64,000 bases of DNA from Botrytis cinerea B05.10 (GCF_000143535.2 NC_037320.1:1364001-1428000), one strand, 5' to 3'. Numbered from the stretch's first letter, positions 13,056-23,543 are shown. The notes: a model not told the origin generated them from the letters alone. Numbers and translations: made by a program.

Positions 13056-13505
13056 CCAATTAATTCTATATTAGTAAAATGCTATCGATTTCTAATTTTT
13101 CAGATTTTCAAGTTTTTATAGTTTTCAAAAACAAAAATCTAAAATGGGGAGGTAGTTTTATTGAATACAAATTATTATTTTATTAAAAGTAAATTAATAT
13201 TAATAGAATAAAAAAAAGGAAATAGTCATTTTTTTCAAATTTTCAAATTTTAAAGATTTTAAAAATTTTAAAAGGTTTAGCTTTTAATATTCTTATATTA
13301 TAATATAACTTTTAGAATTATAAAGAAATTGAATTTTATAAAATAAAAATATAGATATTGTAATAGACTTATTGTTATAGGATTTAATAAAACTTTGAAA
13401 GTATATTGATATAATAAAGAGAATTTATTAAATAAACTTTAAAGCTTTTGAATTCTTTATAGTGTTTATAACTTTCGGAAATGAAAACTTTGAAGGAAAG
13501 GGTTT

Positions 13506-13675
13506 TATTATAAAACGTTGATATAGGATTGATATCGAACCGATCATTTATTCAATATAAAGTTTTCATATTATATATAGCTTTACTTTAAAAAGGATTA
13601 AAGGAATCAATGAAAAGTCTTATATTCTCCTGGATCCTATTATACGCTAATCGTCACCTTGCATTGACTCTAACA
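13506..13675. repeat. Right LTR of the TRIM-like element
   Basis: 170 bp, gapless partner of 12060-12229. It starts TATTATAAAACG (decayed) and ends GACTCTAACA with normal composition at its right edge. A purine-rich run (AAGGAAAGGG) lies just before it, at 13494-13503, and could be the polypurine tract. Confidence 0.85.
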
Positions 13676-14227
13676 AATATTTCATTAATTAATAATAATG
13701 GATATCGATTTTTTATTATTATTTTGTTCAAATTTTTATAATCTATATATAATTTGAAAAATTCTTTTTTTTAGATATAAACAAGATTGGAGTTTTTATT
13801 AGACTAATTGATTATTGAATCTATTCTTTTTCTAATACTGTTTCTAGATATTTTTATAATATTGTTAATTGAAGTTTAAATAATTTATATAATATTAGAA
13901 TTTATGCTTTCAAAATCTAACCTAAAATAACTAGATTCTATAATTTTAGGCTAAATTCTACAATAGATTCTATTATAGAATTTAAGGGGTATGAGAGTAA
14001 TTTTTTTTCAAATTTTAGGGTATGAAAGTAATTAAATGACATTTGAGGGGTATGAGAATAGTTTGCCGTAAAACCTAATAAACGTAATAAGACTAATCTT
14101 TATAAATGATTTCTCGTTTCCTAAACTTTTGTTTTTATTTGATTTAAAACAAACAAACGGTTTTGGCATATACTCCTAATACTAATAATAGATTGAATTA
14201 TACAAACCTCATTGAAAACATATAATA
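13676..14227. other. Less AT-rich spacer with a short direct repeat
   Basis: No gene. GGGGTATGAGAGTAAT-like words recur at about 13985, 14017 and 14054. From there to 14228 the composition is nearly normal, suggesting unique sequence between repeats. Confidence 0.5.
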
Positions 14228-14229
14228 TA

Positions 14230-14281
14230 GTTTAACATCGAATAAACTATATCACTGAATGGACTACTTTCACCTTAATCT
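14230..14281 (+). repeat. Left terminal inverted repeat, Fot1 copy 2
   Basis: GTTTAACATCGAATAAAC and onward. The reverse complement of 16447-16498 reads GTTTAACACTGAGTGGGC. The two share the core TATATCACT and ACTACTTTCACCT; differences are mainly transitions. Confidence 0.8.
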
Positions 14282-15381
14282 ATACTCTTCATATTCATTA
14301 TACATTTTATTAATTATTTATTATAGAATCTATAAATAAAGAAGTACATTTACTTTTAACTATTGAAGCTCTTCAGAAAAATAAAAAACTAAGCATTTAA
14401 TAGATTGTTTGATTATATAATATACCTTATATAATAATCAATTATAAAATGAACAATTTAATTTCGTATATAAAGATTCAAGTGAATTATTATAAGATTA
14501 TGAAATTAAAAGAGAAAATAATTATTTAATATATTTTTAATATATATTTGAAAGGTTTTCTATTTAGATTTAAGAATATCGAAAATATAACGAATTATGT
14601 TTTTAAATTAAGAAGTGTGAAATGTATTAGAAAGCTTTAGGTGTATTGATTTGTAAAATATTGAATCAAATTAAAGATATATTTTAATTGTATTTAGAAT
14701 TTTAAAAAAATTCTTTATAAATATTTTAAGTTTATTAAAGAATGATTTCGATTAATTATGAATACATAAATAAAATATAATATTTTGAATAGAGATTTCT
14801 ATAATTTCAATAAAACAGGTTTTATAATAGGGATTATATATATAGTAATAATCGTTATTAGTATTGAGAAATATAATAGAAGTAAATCAATACAATTAGA
14901 TAATCGAGAATGAATTAAAATAATAATATATGAAAATAAAAAGGGTAAAACTATTTATGTATTTTTAATAATTCAAGAATAAATTCATTTTTCTAATTGA
15001 TATATTAAAATGAATTTTTATATAAAATAGATTATTAAATTTATATTTAATAAATGAATAAATAATAAAATAGATTTAAAATAATTAAAATATTTTGATA
15101 AATATATTAAGAATCAAAAAAAGAGTAAATATTGAATATTAGTATTAAATAAATATGAAAGTTATAAATTAATAGCTTTTCAAATATATTATAAAAAGAA
15201 TGATATTATATACTTATATTTATTATTATATTTATTATTATATTTAAGTTATTTAATTTAATTAATTGATATTGACTATTTTAATTATTTAAATATTTAT
15301 ATAATAATCAAATCAATGAATTTATCAAAATATATATTAAAAATATTTCAAAGATTAAATTCTTCATAGTTTTTAAAGGTA

Positions 15382-15862
15382 ACGTAACTTATGGTGAACC
15401 GGGTCATATGGGGAACCGGGTCAGGTACCTTTACACCAAAATTTGTATGTAAAGGTACTTAGAGCGATTTTTTATAACTCTATAAATATTAGAGATATAG
15501 TTTCGATATTTTGAAGTATAATATATTCAATATAAATATTTAATATAACAAAATTCTATAGAGATATAATCTTTTTTAATAGAGATATTAAAGTTTCTTT
15601 CAAATTTTCGGTTTTGCCTAACAAAAATTACTATGGGAATTTTTAAAATCATATTAATTCAAGAACAATATTACTAAAAAGTGTTCTGTAACTTTAATAT
15701 TACATTTTTATTAGATATTAAGCCTAATTATCAAAAAAATTAAAATTATCTTTAATATCCATAGAGATATAAAAAGTCGCTCTAAGTACCTTTACATACA
15801 AATTTTGGTGTAAAGGTACCTGACCCGGTTCCCCATATGACCCGGTTCACCATAAGTTACGT
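15382..15862. mobile_element. 481-bp MITE with ~100-bp inverted ends, not RIP-damaged
   Basis: Ends ACGTAACTTATGGTGAACC are inverted; the first 86 bases of the two ends are identical and similarity runs to about 104. It is flanked by TA (15380-15381 and 15863-15864). Removing the element plus one TA restores the reading seen at the same place in Fot1 copies 1 and 3. The inverted ends contain GAACCGGGTCA twice and an internal hairpin GTACCTTTACA … TGTAAAGGTAC. The 270-bp core has no reading frame. G/C-rich CpA and TpG sites are intact although the surrounding transposon is decayed. The TA target suggests mobilisation by a Tc1/mariner-type transposase. Confidence 0.92.
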
Positions 15863-16446
15863 TATATATAAAAAATTAATTATCTTTTAAAATATAAAAT
15901 CAAAATTTCAAAAAATAAATCTAATTCTATTTAATTTTGAAATTATATTTTTAAAATTAGATATTCAAATTTATATATCTATCCCCCCCTTTTTTGATTT
16001 AAATTGATAAATTTCTTAAATTCTTTATAATCTAATTGAAGTTCTTTTTCAATTAATATTAATTAAATTTCGAATAACTTATTATTGATCAAATCTTTTT
16101 ATATTTATATTTGAAATTATATTTATTTTAATTCAAAATATAAAAAGATTAATTTATAAAAATATATTCTTGAATATAAAGAATTGTATATTTCGAATAA
16201 TAAATGAAATATTAAATAAATATTAATATATATAAAAAACCTAATTATATTATGGAGAAGTATTTATTAAATAAAAGACTTTTAATATATTATTTTAATA
16301 AGAGATTGATATTGTAATAAATATAGAAAAACAGATTATAATATAAGAATCTATTAAAACAATATAATAAATCCTAAATTATTAGATTTTTAATAGTTTT
16401 AATTAATTGATTTAATAGTTATTGAATAATTTATATTTGGAGATGT

Positions 16447-16498
16447 AAATTGAGGTGAAAGTAGTCTACTTAGTGATATAGCCCACTCAGTGTTAAAC
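16447..16498 (-). repeat. Right terminal inverted repeat, Fot1 copy 2
   Basis: Inverted partner of 14230-14281, ending GTTAAAC followed by TA. Confidence 0.8.
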
Positions 16499-16500
16499 TA

Positions 16501-16946
16501 CGTTATTGTTTAAACATTTTTATATGTAGCTTGAGTGTGGTGATCTCCAAAGCCAAAATAAGAGGTGTACTAGAATCGATTTTAATTAAATGTCCCCATG
16601 AGGGCGCTTGCCTTGTCATTCAGTTGTATAAATTCAATCATTGCCAGGTTATCAAAACAACGTCGCTGAGCATTTCGCGGAAACGGATGTGTCCATCTAT
16701 TACAAGGATTTCTCCATTATTGCTTGGGATCATCCTCACAGCCCTGCATTCCGCTAGCCCCGTACCCTTGCAGCAAACGCCTCACAAATTTCGTGCCTCT
16801 CCTTCAAGGGTGTTCAATAATTAGTCAGCATTCGAGAATTATTTTCTATAAGCAGACGTGTAAAACGTGGGGTTCCTAATCTAATATTCTCTTCATGCAA
16901 TGTTCAATTTAAGAAAAGTCCAATCTAGGTCGGGTCAATTTCCATA
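16501..16946. other. Normal-composition spacer at the left edge of the gene island
   Basis: Composition changes abruptly to normal right after the Fot1 end. An open frame at 16531-16824 (97 codons, plus) exists, but its translation has no recognisable domain and uses a non-ATG start; I do not call it. The stretch may hold the promoter of the next gene. Confidence 0.4.
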
Positions 16947-17333
16947 ATGAGTCAGCAAAAAGCATCGGATTTAAATTCGATTCCGTTTTCCAACTCACGC
17001 CCCTGCTCAAGTATTCATAATCAAGATAAGAATCCTTTTAAAGACAACTTCTTTTTGAAAGATCCTGTTAATAAAGTGGACGAATTTGAGAGTATCTCAA
17101 ATTCAAACACAGTTACACACTTGATACGAGAGAAACAAATCATGTATCGAAATGTTATATATTATCGACGAGAATGGGATGCTTTTATGGCTTTGCTAGA
17201 CGAGTTGGTGGATTCAATTTTGCTGATCAGAAGCACTTTGAAGGATTGCAATGACAAGATTACAGAAGCCGAAGCTGTTTGGTTGGCATTCTGGGGTATT
17301 GTTGAATCATCACATACAAATGATTGGATTTGA
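16947..17333 (+). CDS. Hypothetical protein, 128 aa
   Basis: Single-exon frame from an ATG in fair context (CATAATGAGTCAG). The protein is polar and serine/asparagine-rich in its first 55 residues. It then has a more ordered, probably helical part: YYRREWDAFMALLDELVD, then ITEAEAVWLAFWGIVE. There is no signal peptide or membrane segment. I do not recognise a family. It converges on the minus-strand gene whose stop is 56 bases farther on. It may be a lineage-specific gene of the island. Alternatively it could be an exon of a larger gene or a remnant. Confidence 0.5.
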   Translation: MSQQKASDLNSIPFSNSRPCSSIHNQDKNPFKDNFFLKDPVNKVDEFESISNSNTVTHLIREKQIMYRNVIYYRREWDAFMALLDELVDSILLIRSTLKDCNDKITEAEAVWLAFWGIVESSHTNDWI

Positions 17334-17388
17334 AAAATAACAATAGGAGCTTTGTAATTTGAGTTGAGAATAACTAATGTAATCCAGC

Positions 17389-18207
17389 TCATATAATACC
17401 AGTTTGTAGTTGTTGTTTGAGTAATTCGACCTCTGCTATCTTCCTATCCAAAATACTCACTTTATCATCAAAAGCAGCTTTGGCTTCCTTCATCTGCCGT
17501 GGGAAAGTCGTCAAGAATTCCCCGCATTTCTCACTAAATGACAGGATGGATGTAATATAAGTGTCCGATCTAATTCCAGGAGTTAGTCTTCGATTTAACA
17601 GTTGTGGTGGAAATTGCACTTACTCATACTTGATATTCTCTAATTGACGCTGAATGGCCATCCTCATTCTTTTCTCGGTATCAAACTCTTCCTTCAATTT
17701 GCTTATTATTTGCAGGAGCTCGGATTTCAAATCAGAGTATGACTGATTATCATACTGATTCTGGTGCTGCTTATCTTCTACACCGAAAAAGTGTGGTGTG
17801 TTCTCGTGATCCTTCTGTTTTTCAACGTCCTTGTTTGGGATATCGAATTGGAAGGAGCTATGCGTACGCTTCTGTTGACGAGAAATTGTCGAAGGATCTG
17901 AGATTGGGGGTGGCATTAACGGACGAGAGTTGAATGTGGATGATGCAGAGAGATGGGAATGTGGGTTGAAACTGGTGTCATGGGGATGGAAGGTTGTTCC
18001 GTTGAGGTGCTGGAAACTCGACAGGTTTGCTTGTGGCAAATCGCTCGATATTTGATCGAGGCTCAAAGCATGGCTATTCTCATTTCCATTGTTATGTAGC
18101 TGATTGAAGTTGTATGATTGAATGGGCCCGTTGTTCTGATTGAATGGGGTCTGCTCTGAAGTAGCAGACGCCGCAATGTTCAGCCAATCCCCATGAAAAG
18201 ATTCCAT
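17389..18207 (-). CDS. Hypothetical coiled-coil protein, 254 aa, two exons
   Basis: Exon 1 is 18207-17624 and exon 2 is 17569-17389. The 54-bp intron has a GTAAGTG donor, GACTAAC branch site and TTAG acceptor, and the join reads KYESDTYIT in frame. Residues 1 to about 150 are disordered and rich in Asn, Gln, Ser and His. About 165-195 is a likely coiled coil (DLKSELLQIISKLKEEFDTE), and a second helical part near the C-terminus ends KIAEVELLKQQLQ. An in-frame upstream ATG at 18252 would add 15 hydrophobic residues (MIILHIVVLLNITLS); I prefer MESFHGDW because of its better context. No family is recognised. It could bind another coiled-coil protein such as the one encoded at 18603. Confidence 0.62.
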
Positions 18208-18602
18208 GCTTAATGTAATGTTAAGAAGTACTACGATATGCAGTATAATCAACTACTCCTCTTTATATACTTTGGATAATCCCGAGAGTCTGGGGAGACA
18301 TGGGCATGGATAGAAGCAGGAACATGAACAACAGGAAGAGAAGTTAGGAATACGTGCAAGGACAGGGACAGATACAAAAGGGAAATGGCGATTCTTTTCA
18401 CCCTTTCAACTCTTTCTACTTTCTAGAGGGATCTTTGCCTGTTTTGGTTTCATAATTGGATTTGCATTATGAAAATTAATATAGAAGCTAGAATCCGTTT
18501 GGATGATACAAGCATATGGTTTTTGTACCTTGATCCTGCAATAATAAGTATGAACCACGAAATTGTTTAAAGAGCAAGTGAAAATCATAGATGCCTTAAC
18601 AA

Positions 18603-19248
18603 ATGTTTGAATTAACCTCCTCTCAGAACGTATACCTTAGCCCCGAAAGTCACTTTGCCCTGTTCAAACATGACGCGGAAATCCACAGATCATACAAAGG
18701 GCAACTCGAAGTCGCCAATGAACGAATCAAATACCTTGAGTCGAAGCTTCAAGATCAAGAATCGCATCTTCGTGAATACGATTCGACGCAGAGACACCTA
18801 TATGAGAGTGAGAGAATTCGGACACTTGAGATATCTGCTCGGCTACATGTACAATGCCATCTCAAAATTGAACAAACGAAACCTTTGGAATCCTCTCAAG
18901 AGTTGAGAAATTTGCAAGAGCGTTTGAAGAAGATGGCGGGAGATTATACGTGTTTGCAAGCCCACGTTTTAGATGTCACATCTGCGATAACAACATCTAA
19001 CGATATATTACGAGGCGAAACCAACAAATTACATCATCAAGTCATGCAAAATCAGGCCGAAATTATTCATAATCAGCATATTATCAATTCTTTGGCTAAC
19101 AAGATATCTTTGTACAATAAAAATTGAAAAAAAGTTCTCGAATCTTTGCAACTGACACAGTGGAAATTAAACGATTCGAAAAGACTAGCGGAAGAGGTAG
19201 ACACAAACGATCGAGTTCTGAAGAAGTTAAAGAGAGACCATGTTTGAA
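18603..19248 (+). pseudogene. Coiled-coil protein gene with an in-frame TGA
   Basis: The first open part (18603-19127, 174 residues) starts MFELTSSQNVYLSPESHFAL. Residues 30-105 are almost entirely charged heptads (EVANERIKYLESKLQDQESH), a long coiled coil, with a second helix near the end. Translation after the TGA at 19125-19127 continues in the same frame with more coiled coil (KKVLESLQLTQWKLNDSKRL … LKKLKRDHV) to the next TGA at 19246. One CGA-to-TGA change would explain the break. It may therefore be a recent pseudogene, a gene with a shortened product, or a case of stop readthrough. No family recognised. It begins about 400 bases from the start of the divergent coiled-coil gene. Confidence 0.55.
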
Positions 19249-19867
19249 AATTGGACGACGATGGATACAGGCTTTGGTGGCTAGTTCTTTAACAATTCTT
19301 GATTTCAATTTTAGTCTTTAGTGTTACTGATAATAAAGATCGTGACAAATTAAGATCTTGCTAAAAAAAGAATTCAACACAATCCTTTAGTATCATACGT
19401 CCTAGCAATATATGAAAATAAGCCTGAATTTGCTTAGTATTATTGTGATGGTCTATTGGTCGAAGGTTAAAGTAAAACGTATCGTGATGAATTATTGATG
19501 CATGCAGGCCATATGCAATTAACTTGTTTCAAGGATAAATCATGTTTCTTGAGTTAGAGTCCGCGTCAGGAGCGGTAAAAAGACTCACTCTTGTATTGTG
19601 TTGTATTTATTGATGTATCCCGGCAGTTTGAATGAAATGTATGACTCATTTCGAGAGAATGAATTCCGATAGCCTTATATTCAATAATCACTTTTACGCT
19701 TATATGAACTTCAATAGAAAGGCTCTTAAATCGTACTGCTCTTAAAACAGACTATATGACTTACAGATGTCTCTCAAGATTAAACAAGCTCAATTATCAA
19801 AAATTCATAAACCATATCTCTTACATTTTAGTCAGTTAACTCTCAAAGTACGATCATTTTTGACGAA
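19249..19867. other. Intergenic region before the MADS-box gene
   Basis: I see no gene. The last 150 bases are pyrimidine- and A-rich and may include the MADS-box gene promoter. Confidence 0.4.
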
Positions 19868-20905
19868 ATGTCTGATCAGAATATTCTCGAGTTACGAAAA
19901 TTCGAAGCGTCTCAAGATCGTATAAGAGCTCGAAAGTCATCTGAAATCCGACAAAATGGATTGCTCAAGAAAGCAGAGCAATTGCGAAGGGTGGCAAAGA
20001 TAGACGTAGCCTTGATTTTGTTCGATCCTATTTCTCAACAATATTGTACCTATAGATCAAGGGATGATGAATTCTGGCCACCTTCAATGATGGAAATAGT
20101 GAGTACGCATTCCGTACGTTCATAGATAATTCAGTAGTCTAACTAACCTCAGAATAAATCGAGCAACTCAATCAAGTATTCTCCGGAAGATTTTGAGGTG
20201 AAAGAAAGTAGTGCAACTCCAATCAACGAAGATGTATACACTGGGAAAAGGAGACGAAATAAAATTCCTGACATCTCCTTGAAGCGCAAAAAGGCAAAGA
20301 CCAACAGTTCGGATGCAGAATACAGATTTAAATCGTCACCACAACATCATGAGAAGACCGAACTATCGCATGAAACGTCTCCTCTTGCTCCAGGATTATC
20401 AGTCGAGGATTTCAATGAATTGATGAAAGACACAGCCCCTACTTCAATAATGCCGGGGGGGGAGGAATTTGAATGTTCTAGTTTTGGAAAAAAGCTAGAT
20501 TCACCAAGTCATACAAACATTGAGCAACCGCATGATATATCTCCCCTTGTTCTTGGATCACCTAGTGGAAACTTAGATGACCCATCTAAGCATCTCCCTT
20601 CCGCGATGATGATTCCAGAAGATGAATTGGAATATTCTAAACGAGCTTCACCTGATCCTATCCTGGATGTTTCCCTCCTTCGATCCTCTGTTGACGCAAA
20701 CTCATCTGTATCACATTCCACTATATATGAGCATGAGCTAGAAGATTCAACATCATTATCAACTAAGCCACCACGCATGCCACGATTGCCGGAGTTTTTA
20801 AGGGATCGATTCTTGAATGCAACAACATCATTCACGCAATCACCAACTTATGAGTTTCCAAAAAGGTTTAGCCAGACGAGATATTTTGAGGAACGTTCCC
20901 CCTAG
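19868..20905 (+). CDS. MADS-box-like transcription factor, 327 aa, two exons
   Basis: Exon 1 is 19868-20098 and exon 2 is 20153-20905. The 54-bp intron has a GTGAGT donor, CTAAC branch site and CTCAG acceptor, and joins SMMEI to NKSSNSIKY in frame. Residues 18-65 resemble a MADS (SRF-type) DNA-binding domain: RKSSEIRQNGLLKKAEQLRR, then IDVALILFDP, matching the pattern R….R..GL.KKA.EL… and VALI.F. The usual Lys-Arg pair before NGL is replaced, so DNA binding may be altered. The rest (80-327) is disordered and rich in Ser, Pro, Glu and Asp, with a basic KRRRNK / KRKKAK stretch near residues 105-125 that could be a nuclear signal. It is shorter and more divergent than Mcm1- or Rlm1-type factors and is probably a lineage-specific paralogue. 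Family is seen; target is unknown. Confidence 0.72.
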
Positions 20906-21354
20906 AAGGCCTATACAATGACAATTGAATGGTTGGATCGAATTTTCGAATTGATATAGAGTTAGATCTGAGAGGGATAGAAGGCCGCTGCAAACAATGA
21001 CTCTGATAATTTCTCAATCCCTTATAAAAATATAAAGAAGTACCTGTACCAAAAAAGTCTTTTCCGACATCCTCGATGTCATGTAGTAAGGCCAATAATT
21101 TCCTATCATTGACATATCATAGATATGGCAGGCCAAATCACGATGGTTCCAATGCGAGGTGAGAAATTTCTTTGTCAAGGACGACTACTATTTGGTAGAA
21201 AAGGACATTACACGTCAGTATCAAGAACATGGTATATTTAGGCACACAAATATCATATAAAGTGCTGTATACTTAACTAGAGCATCAATATCAATCTCAA
21301 GACTCAAACTTGCTTACGTTGATTAATACAATTATATTATCTACCTTAATACCT
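20906..21354. other. Intergenic, possible small exon at 21126
   Basis: An ATG at 21126 opens MAGQITMVPMR, followed by a GTGAGA donor-like site; no continuation could be placed with confidence. Nothing else seen. Confidence 0.3.
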
Positions 21355-21574
21355 GTTAGTTACTAACAACCTGAAAGAATCCATTGATCAAGGCCATAAG
21401 TATGAAGTAAGTGTTATCTTTATAAAAAATCTAAATACTAAGTACAGACAAGCTCATAATGATTCGTCTCTTGAAGAAGTTCATATTCTGCATCTGTGTA
21501 TCGCAAATTCCCTGATGTGGCGCGTCACACATCGCTTGGGCTTCGTCGAATCCTTCGAATCAACCATTAATTAG
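21355..21574 (+). pseudogene. Gene remnant or terminal exon(s), unknown family
   Basis: A frame without a starting ATG reads LLVTNNLKESIDQGHKYEVS, passes through GTAAGT…TACAG that could be a 41-bp intron, and ends HLCIANSLMWRVTHRLGFVE…STIN stop. Codon use looks coding and composition is normal. It may be the 3' end of a small multi-exon gene or a broken one. No domain recognised. Confidence 0.3.
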
Positions 21575-21639
21575 TTTGTCTTGTGTTGAAATTTTACCAC
21601 AGGCCGTACGGGATGCAACTTTAAAATATCACGTACCAT

Positions 21640-21740
21640 GAGACTAACTCTCCTTATCGATTAACTCCCTTGATCGACAACCCTTATTTGTGTACCTTTT
21701 ATTTTGGCCTCTCTTATTTATTACTTTGGCGCCTCTTACG
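21640..21740. repeat. Degenerate satellite block 1
   Basis: CTTGATCGACAACCCTTATT followed by CCTCTCTTATTTATTACTTT, similar in order to 22090-22205. Confidence 0.5.
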
Positions 21741-22089
21741 TTATTACGATGAACATGGGTAAGGGTGAAGATGGATGAGGCCAGAAGAGAAAGCATAGAA
21801 TATAGATCCGGAATGTGATGGAGTAAAGCGTATGTGATCCGTGCCGCGCCGTGCTGGTGCATGATTCTAGTGTCATCACATTATCATCTGCTACTTAATT
21901 GACGTACGTTTATTGTCGTTCCTCGCTCATTAGCCTCCTCAATAAGCCCTCGTGCTCAACCTAGTCTTTTCTCCCCTTTTAAATGATCGACGCCTTGTTG
22001 CGATCAGATGAGATGCGGCCCGAGCTTCAAGTTAGTGTATACTATGAGGCTAGCTTTCGCGGGGTATACCCTTGCTGCCTGCTAGCCAC

Positions 22090-22205
22090 CTTCCTTGATT
22101 GACAACTTTTCTTCTGATACCTCTTACTTTGGCATTTCTTACTCAAACATTTCTTATCTAAACACCTCTTACTTAGACACCTCTTACTTGGTCATTTCTT
22201 TCGGC
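22090..22205. repeat. Degenerate satellite block 2, ~18-base subrepeats
   Basis: After CTTGATTGACAACTTTTCTT come about five variants of ACCTCTTACTTRGRCA spaced 15-18 bases apart. The shared leader links it to the block at 21640. Confidence 0.6.
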
Positions 22206-23457
22206 TGTGAGCATACAGCCATAGATTAATTTCACCAACGCTAGAACTCACCTAAACATGATAAGATGGGATGACTATTTAGGAAACCCACGCAACGAGA
22301 AGGTTCTAAAACAAGGCGTCAGATCGCCGATCACCTAGAACTAAAAGAGCTTATTCTAAAATCAACTATTCTTTGTCTCGACATTTCCAATATTGGCATT
22401 GCGACATTTTAGAGTCTCACATATGCATACTACCTAAAACGCTCAATCATTCAAGGATGCATCTTTTCCCTTATTTTCCTTATCTTGTCTCTAATCTAGT
22501 ATTGTAGTTTAATGGACCCAAGTCTGGCCAAATGAGTCTTTGTGCTAGCTCCGGACAAGCCGATTTCAGGGTTATAGGTTGTTCAGAAGAAAATATAACT
22601 TCTTCCGGGGCCCCGCCGCTGTTTCCGCGTTCGATTAAAGTATCCTTTTAGTCTGCTTCCTTAATCGATCGTCTGGTGGAGTTTTCAAAAAGTGGAGGTT
22701 ATACGTAGTGCATTTAATAAGTCGTGTTTATAAATCTGTCTCGGTATTAGAATGCCGGGATATTTGATTTCCAATTTGGATAGCGTTTTTGAGCGGAACA
22801 TCAATGCCTCAAAAATATCTCGACTGCGCCTTGTTTTGAGAGTAAGATCAAACAACGCACAGATATGTGATCTAAAAATCTTGGCTGCAGAGCTGTCAAA
22901 CTTTGCCGATCTTGTAAGCTCATTTAATCTATGAAGGCACATCCACTTTAAGCTTGAATGTCAGTGGGCCAGAAAGATGTGATAAGCTATGGTCAAAAGT
23001 GCCCCTCATCTTTCTAACTGTTAGTGCCTCTAAGTTGCCGGAAGCTATAGTATACATTGCGGATGCAAGGATTGCTCTACAAGAAGCTACCATAGTATTG
23101 AGATATGTTGAAGCTATCGGATCGGAGTCATACAGTTATCGGTCCCCAATATCTCAATCTTGTCAAACCATTTTCATATCATGATAAAATGATTATAATT
23201 ACAGAAATATTAGTACCATGTTACCTTTAACTATATTGAACGCCGCGAATACTTTCGAGATAGAGTAATGGTTGTACTATGGTGGAGCCAGGGAATCCGA
23301 AGATGTCCGTAAATGATGTGTTCCAACGCCTGGATCTTCTGCCGTATCTCCGACTTGGTTCGTTGAATTTGCAACATCTCAACCTTCTGGGATTTCCAAG
23401 TTCATATGGAACTCGGCACAGAATCATATCAACACAAGGGACCAGTCCCATATGATG
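22206..23457. other. Right part of the gene island, no confident gene
   Basis: Normal composition with several short open pieces: 22752-22934 plus (ISNLDSVFERNINASKISRL), 22954-23184 plus (VSASKLPEAIVYIADARIAL), and a frame at 23281-23457. They may be exons or pieces of a decayed gene, but no splice-consistent model or family emerged. Confidence 0.4.
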
Positions 23458-23543
23458 GCAGAATCCGCGATCGACGAAGTGGACGCTTCGTTAGTGTAAT
23501 AAAATCTTTAATACTTTTATTATTTATTGAAAAAAGCGTTTTT
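23458..23543 (+). repeat. Left 86-bp inverted repeat bounding the 29.3-kb AT-rich block
   Basis: Starts GCAGAATCCGCGATCGACGA and ends GAAAAAAGCGTTTTT. The reverse complement of 52673-52758 aligns without gaps, 74 of 86 bases identical by my count. Similarity stops sharply outside. The outer 35 bases are G/C-normal, the inner half AT-rich. It could be the terminal repeat of a large element, or two related 3' gene ends (both copies can be read SAIDEV.A.L. stop). Confidence 0.75.

Larger units (their letters stand above)
12060..13675. mobile_element. Short non-autonomous LTR retrotransposon (TRIM-like)
   Basis: A 1616-bp element with two 170-bp LTRs aligned without gaps and flanked by a five-base duplication AATAT (12055-12059 and 13676-13680). 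The 1276-bp interior has no recognisable gag or pol, even reading through stops, and includes a 76-bp tandem repeat at 12862-13055. It would need enzymes from another element. It is too short to be simply a decayed full element; a large internal deletion of a longer one is an alternative origin. Confidence 0.82.
14230..16498 (+). mobile_element. Fot1/pogo-like DNA transposon, copy 2, with MITE inside
   Basis: Flanked by TA on both sides (14228-14229 and 16499-16500), with inverted ends of about 52 bp beginning GTTTAAC. Without the MITE it is about 1.79 kb, usual for Fot1-like elements. Between about 14345 and 15379, and again after 15864, it encodes a broken DDE transposase on the plus strand. 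It starts near 14362 with IEALQKNKKLSI, the normal N-terminus of the family, and has FYNF near 14800. It is less decayed than copies 1 and 3 but still full of stops. Inverted ends and TA duplication are directly visible; the family name is from motif recognition. Confidence 0.88.

Noticed and set aside
15382..15862. CRISPR-like or regulatory hairpin array
   Set aside because: The repeats are a single pair of inverted ends with a TA duplication, typical of a MITE; there are no regularly spaced direct repeats.
1..16498. Mitochondrial DNA or a mitochondrial insertion, because of the very high A/T
   Set aside because: No mitochondrial proteins, tRNAs or rRNA are recognisable; instead nuclear transposons with terminal repeats and C-to-T/G-to-A patterns explain the composition.
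16531..16824. 97-codon frame at the left of the gene island
   Set aside because: Non-ATG start, no domain, no splice context; codon use does not look convincing.
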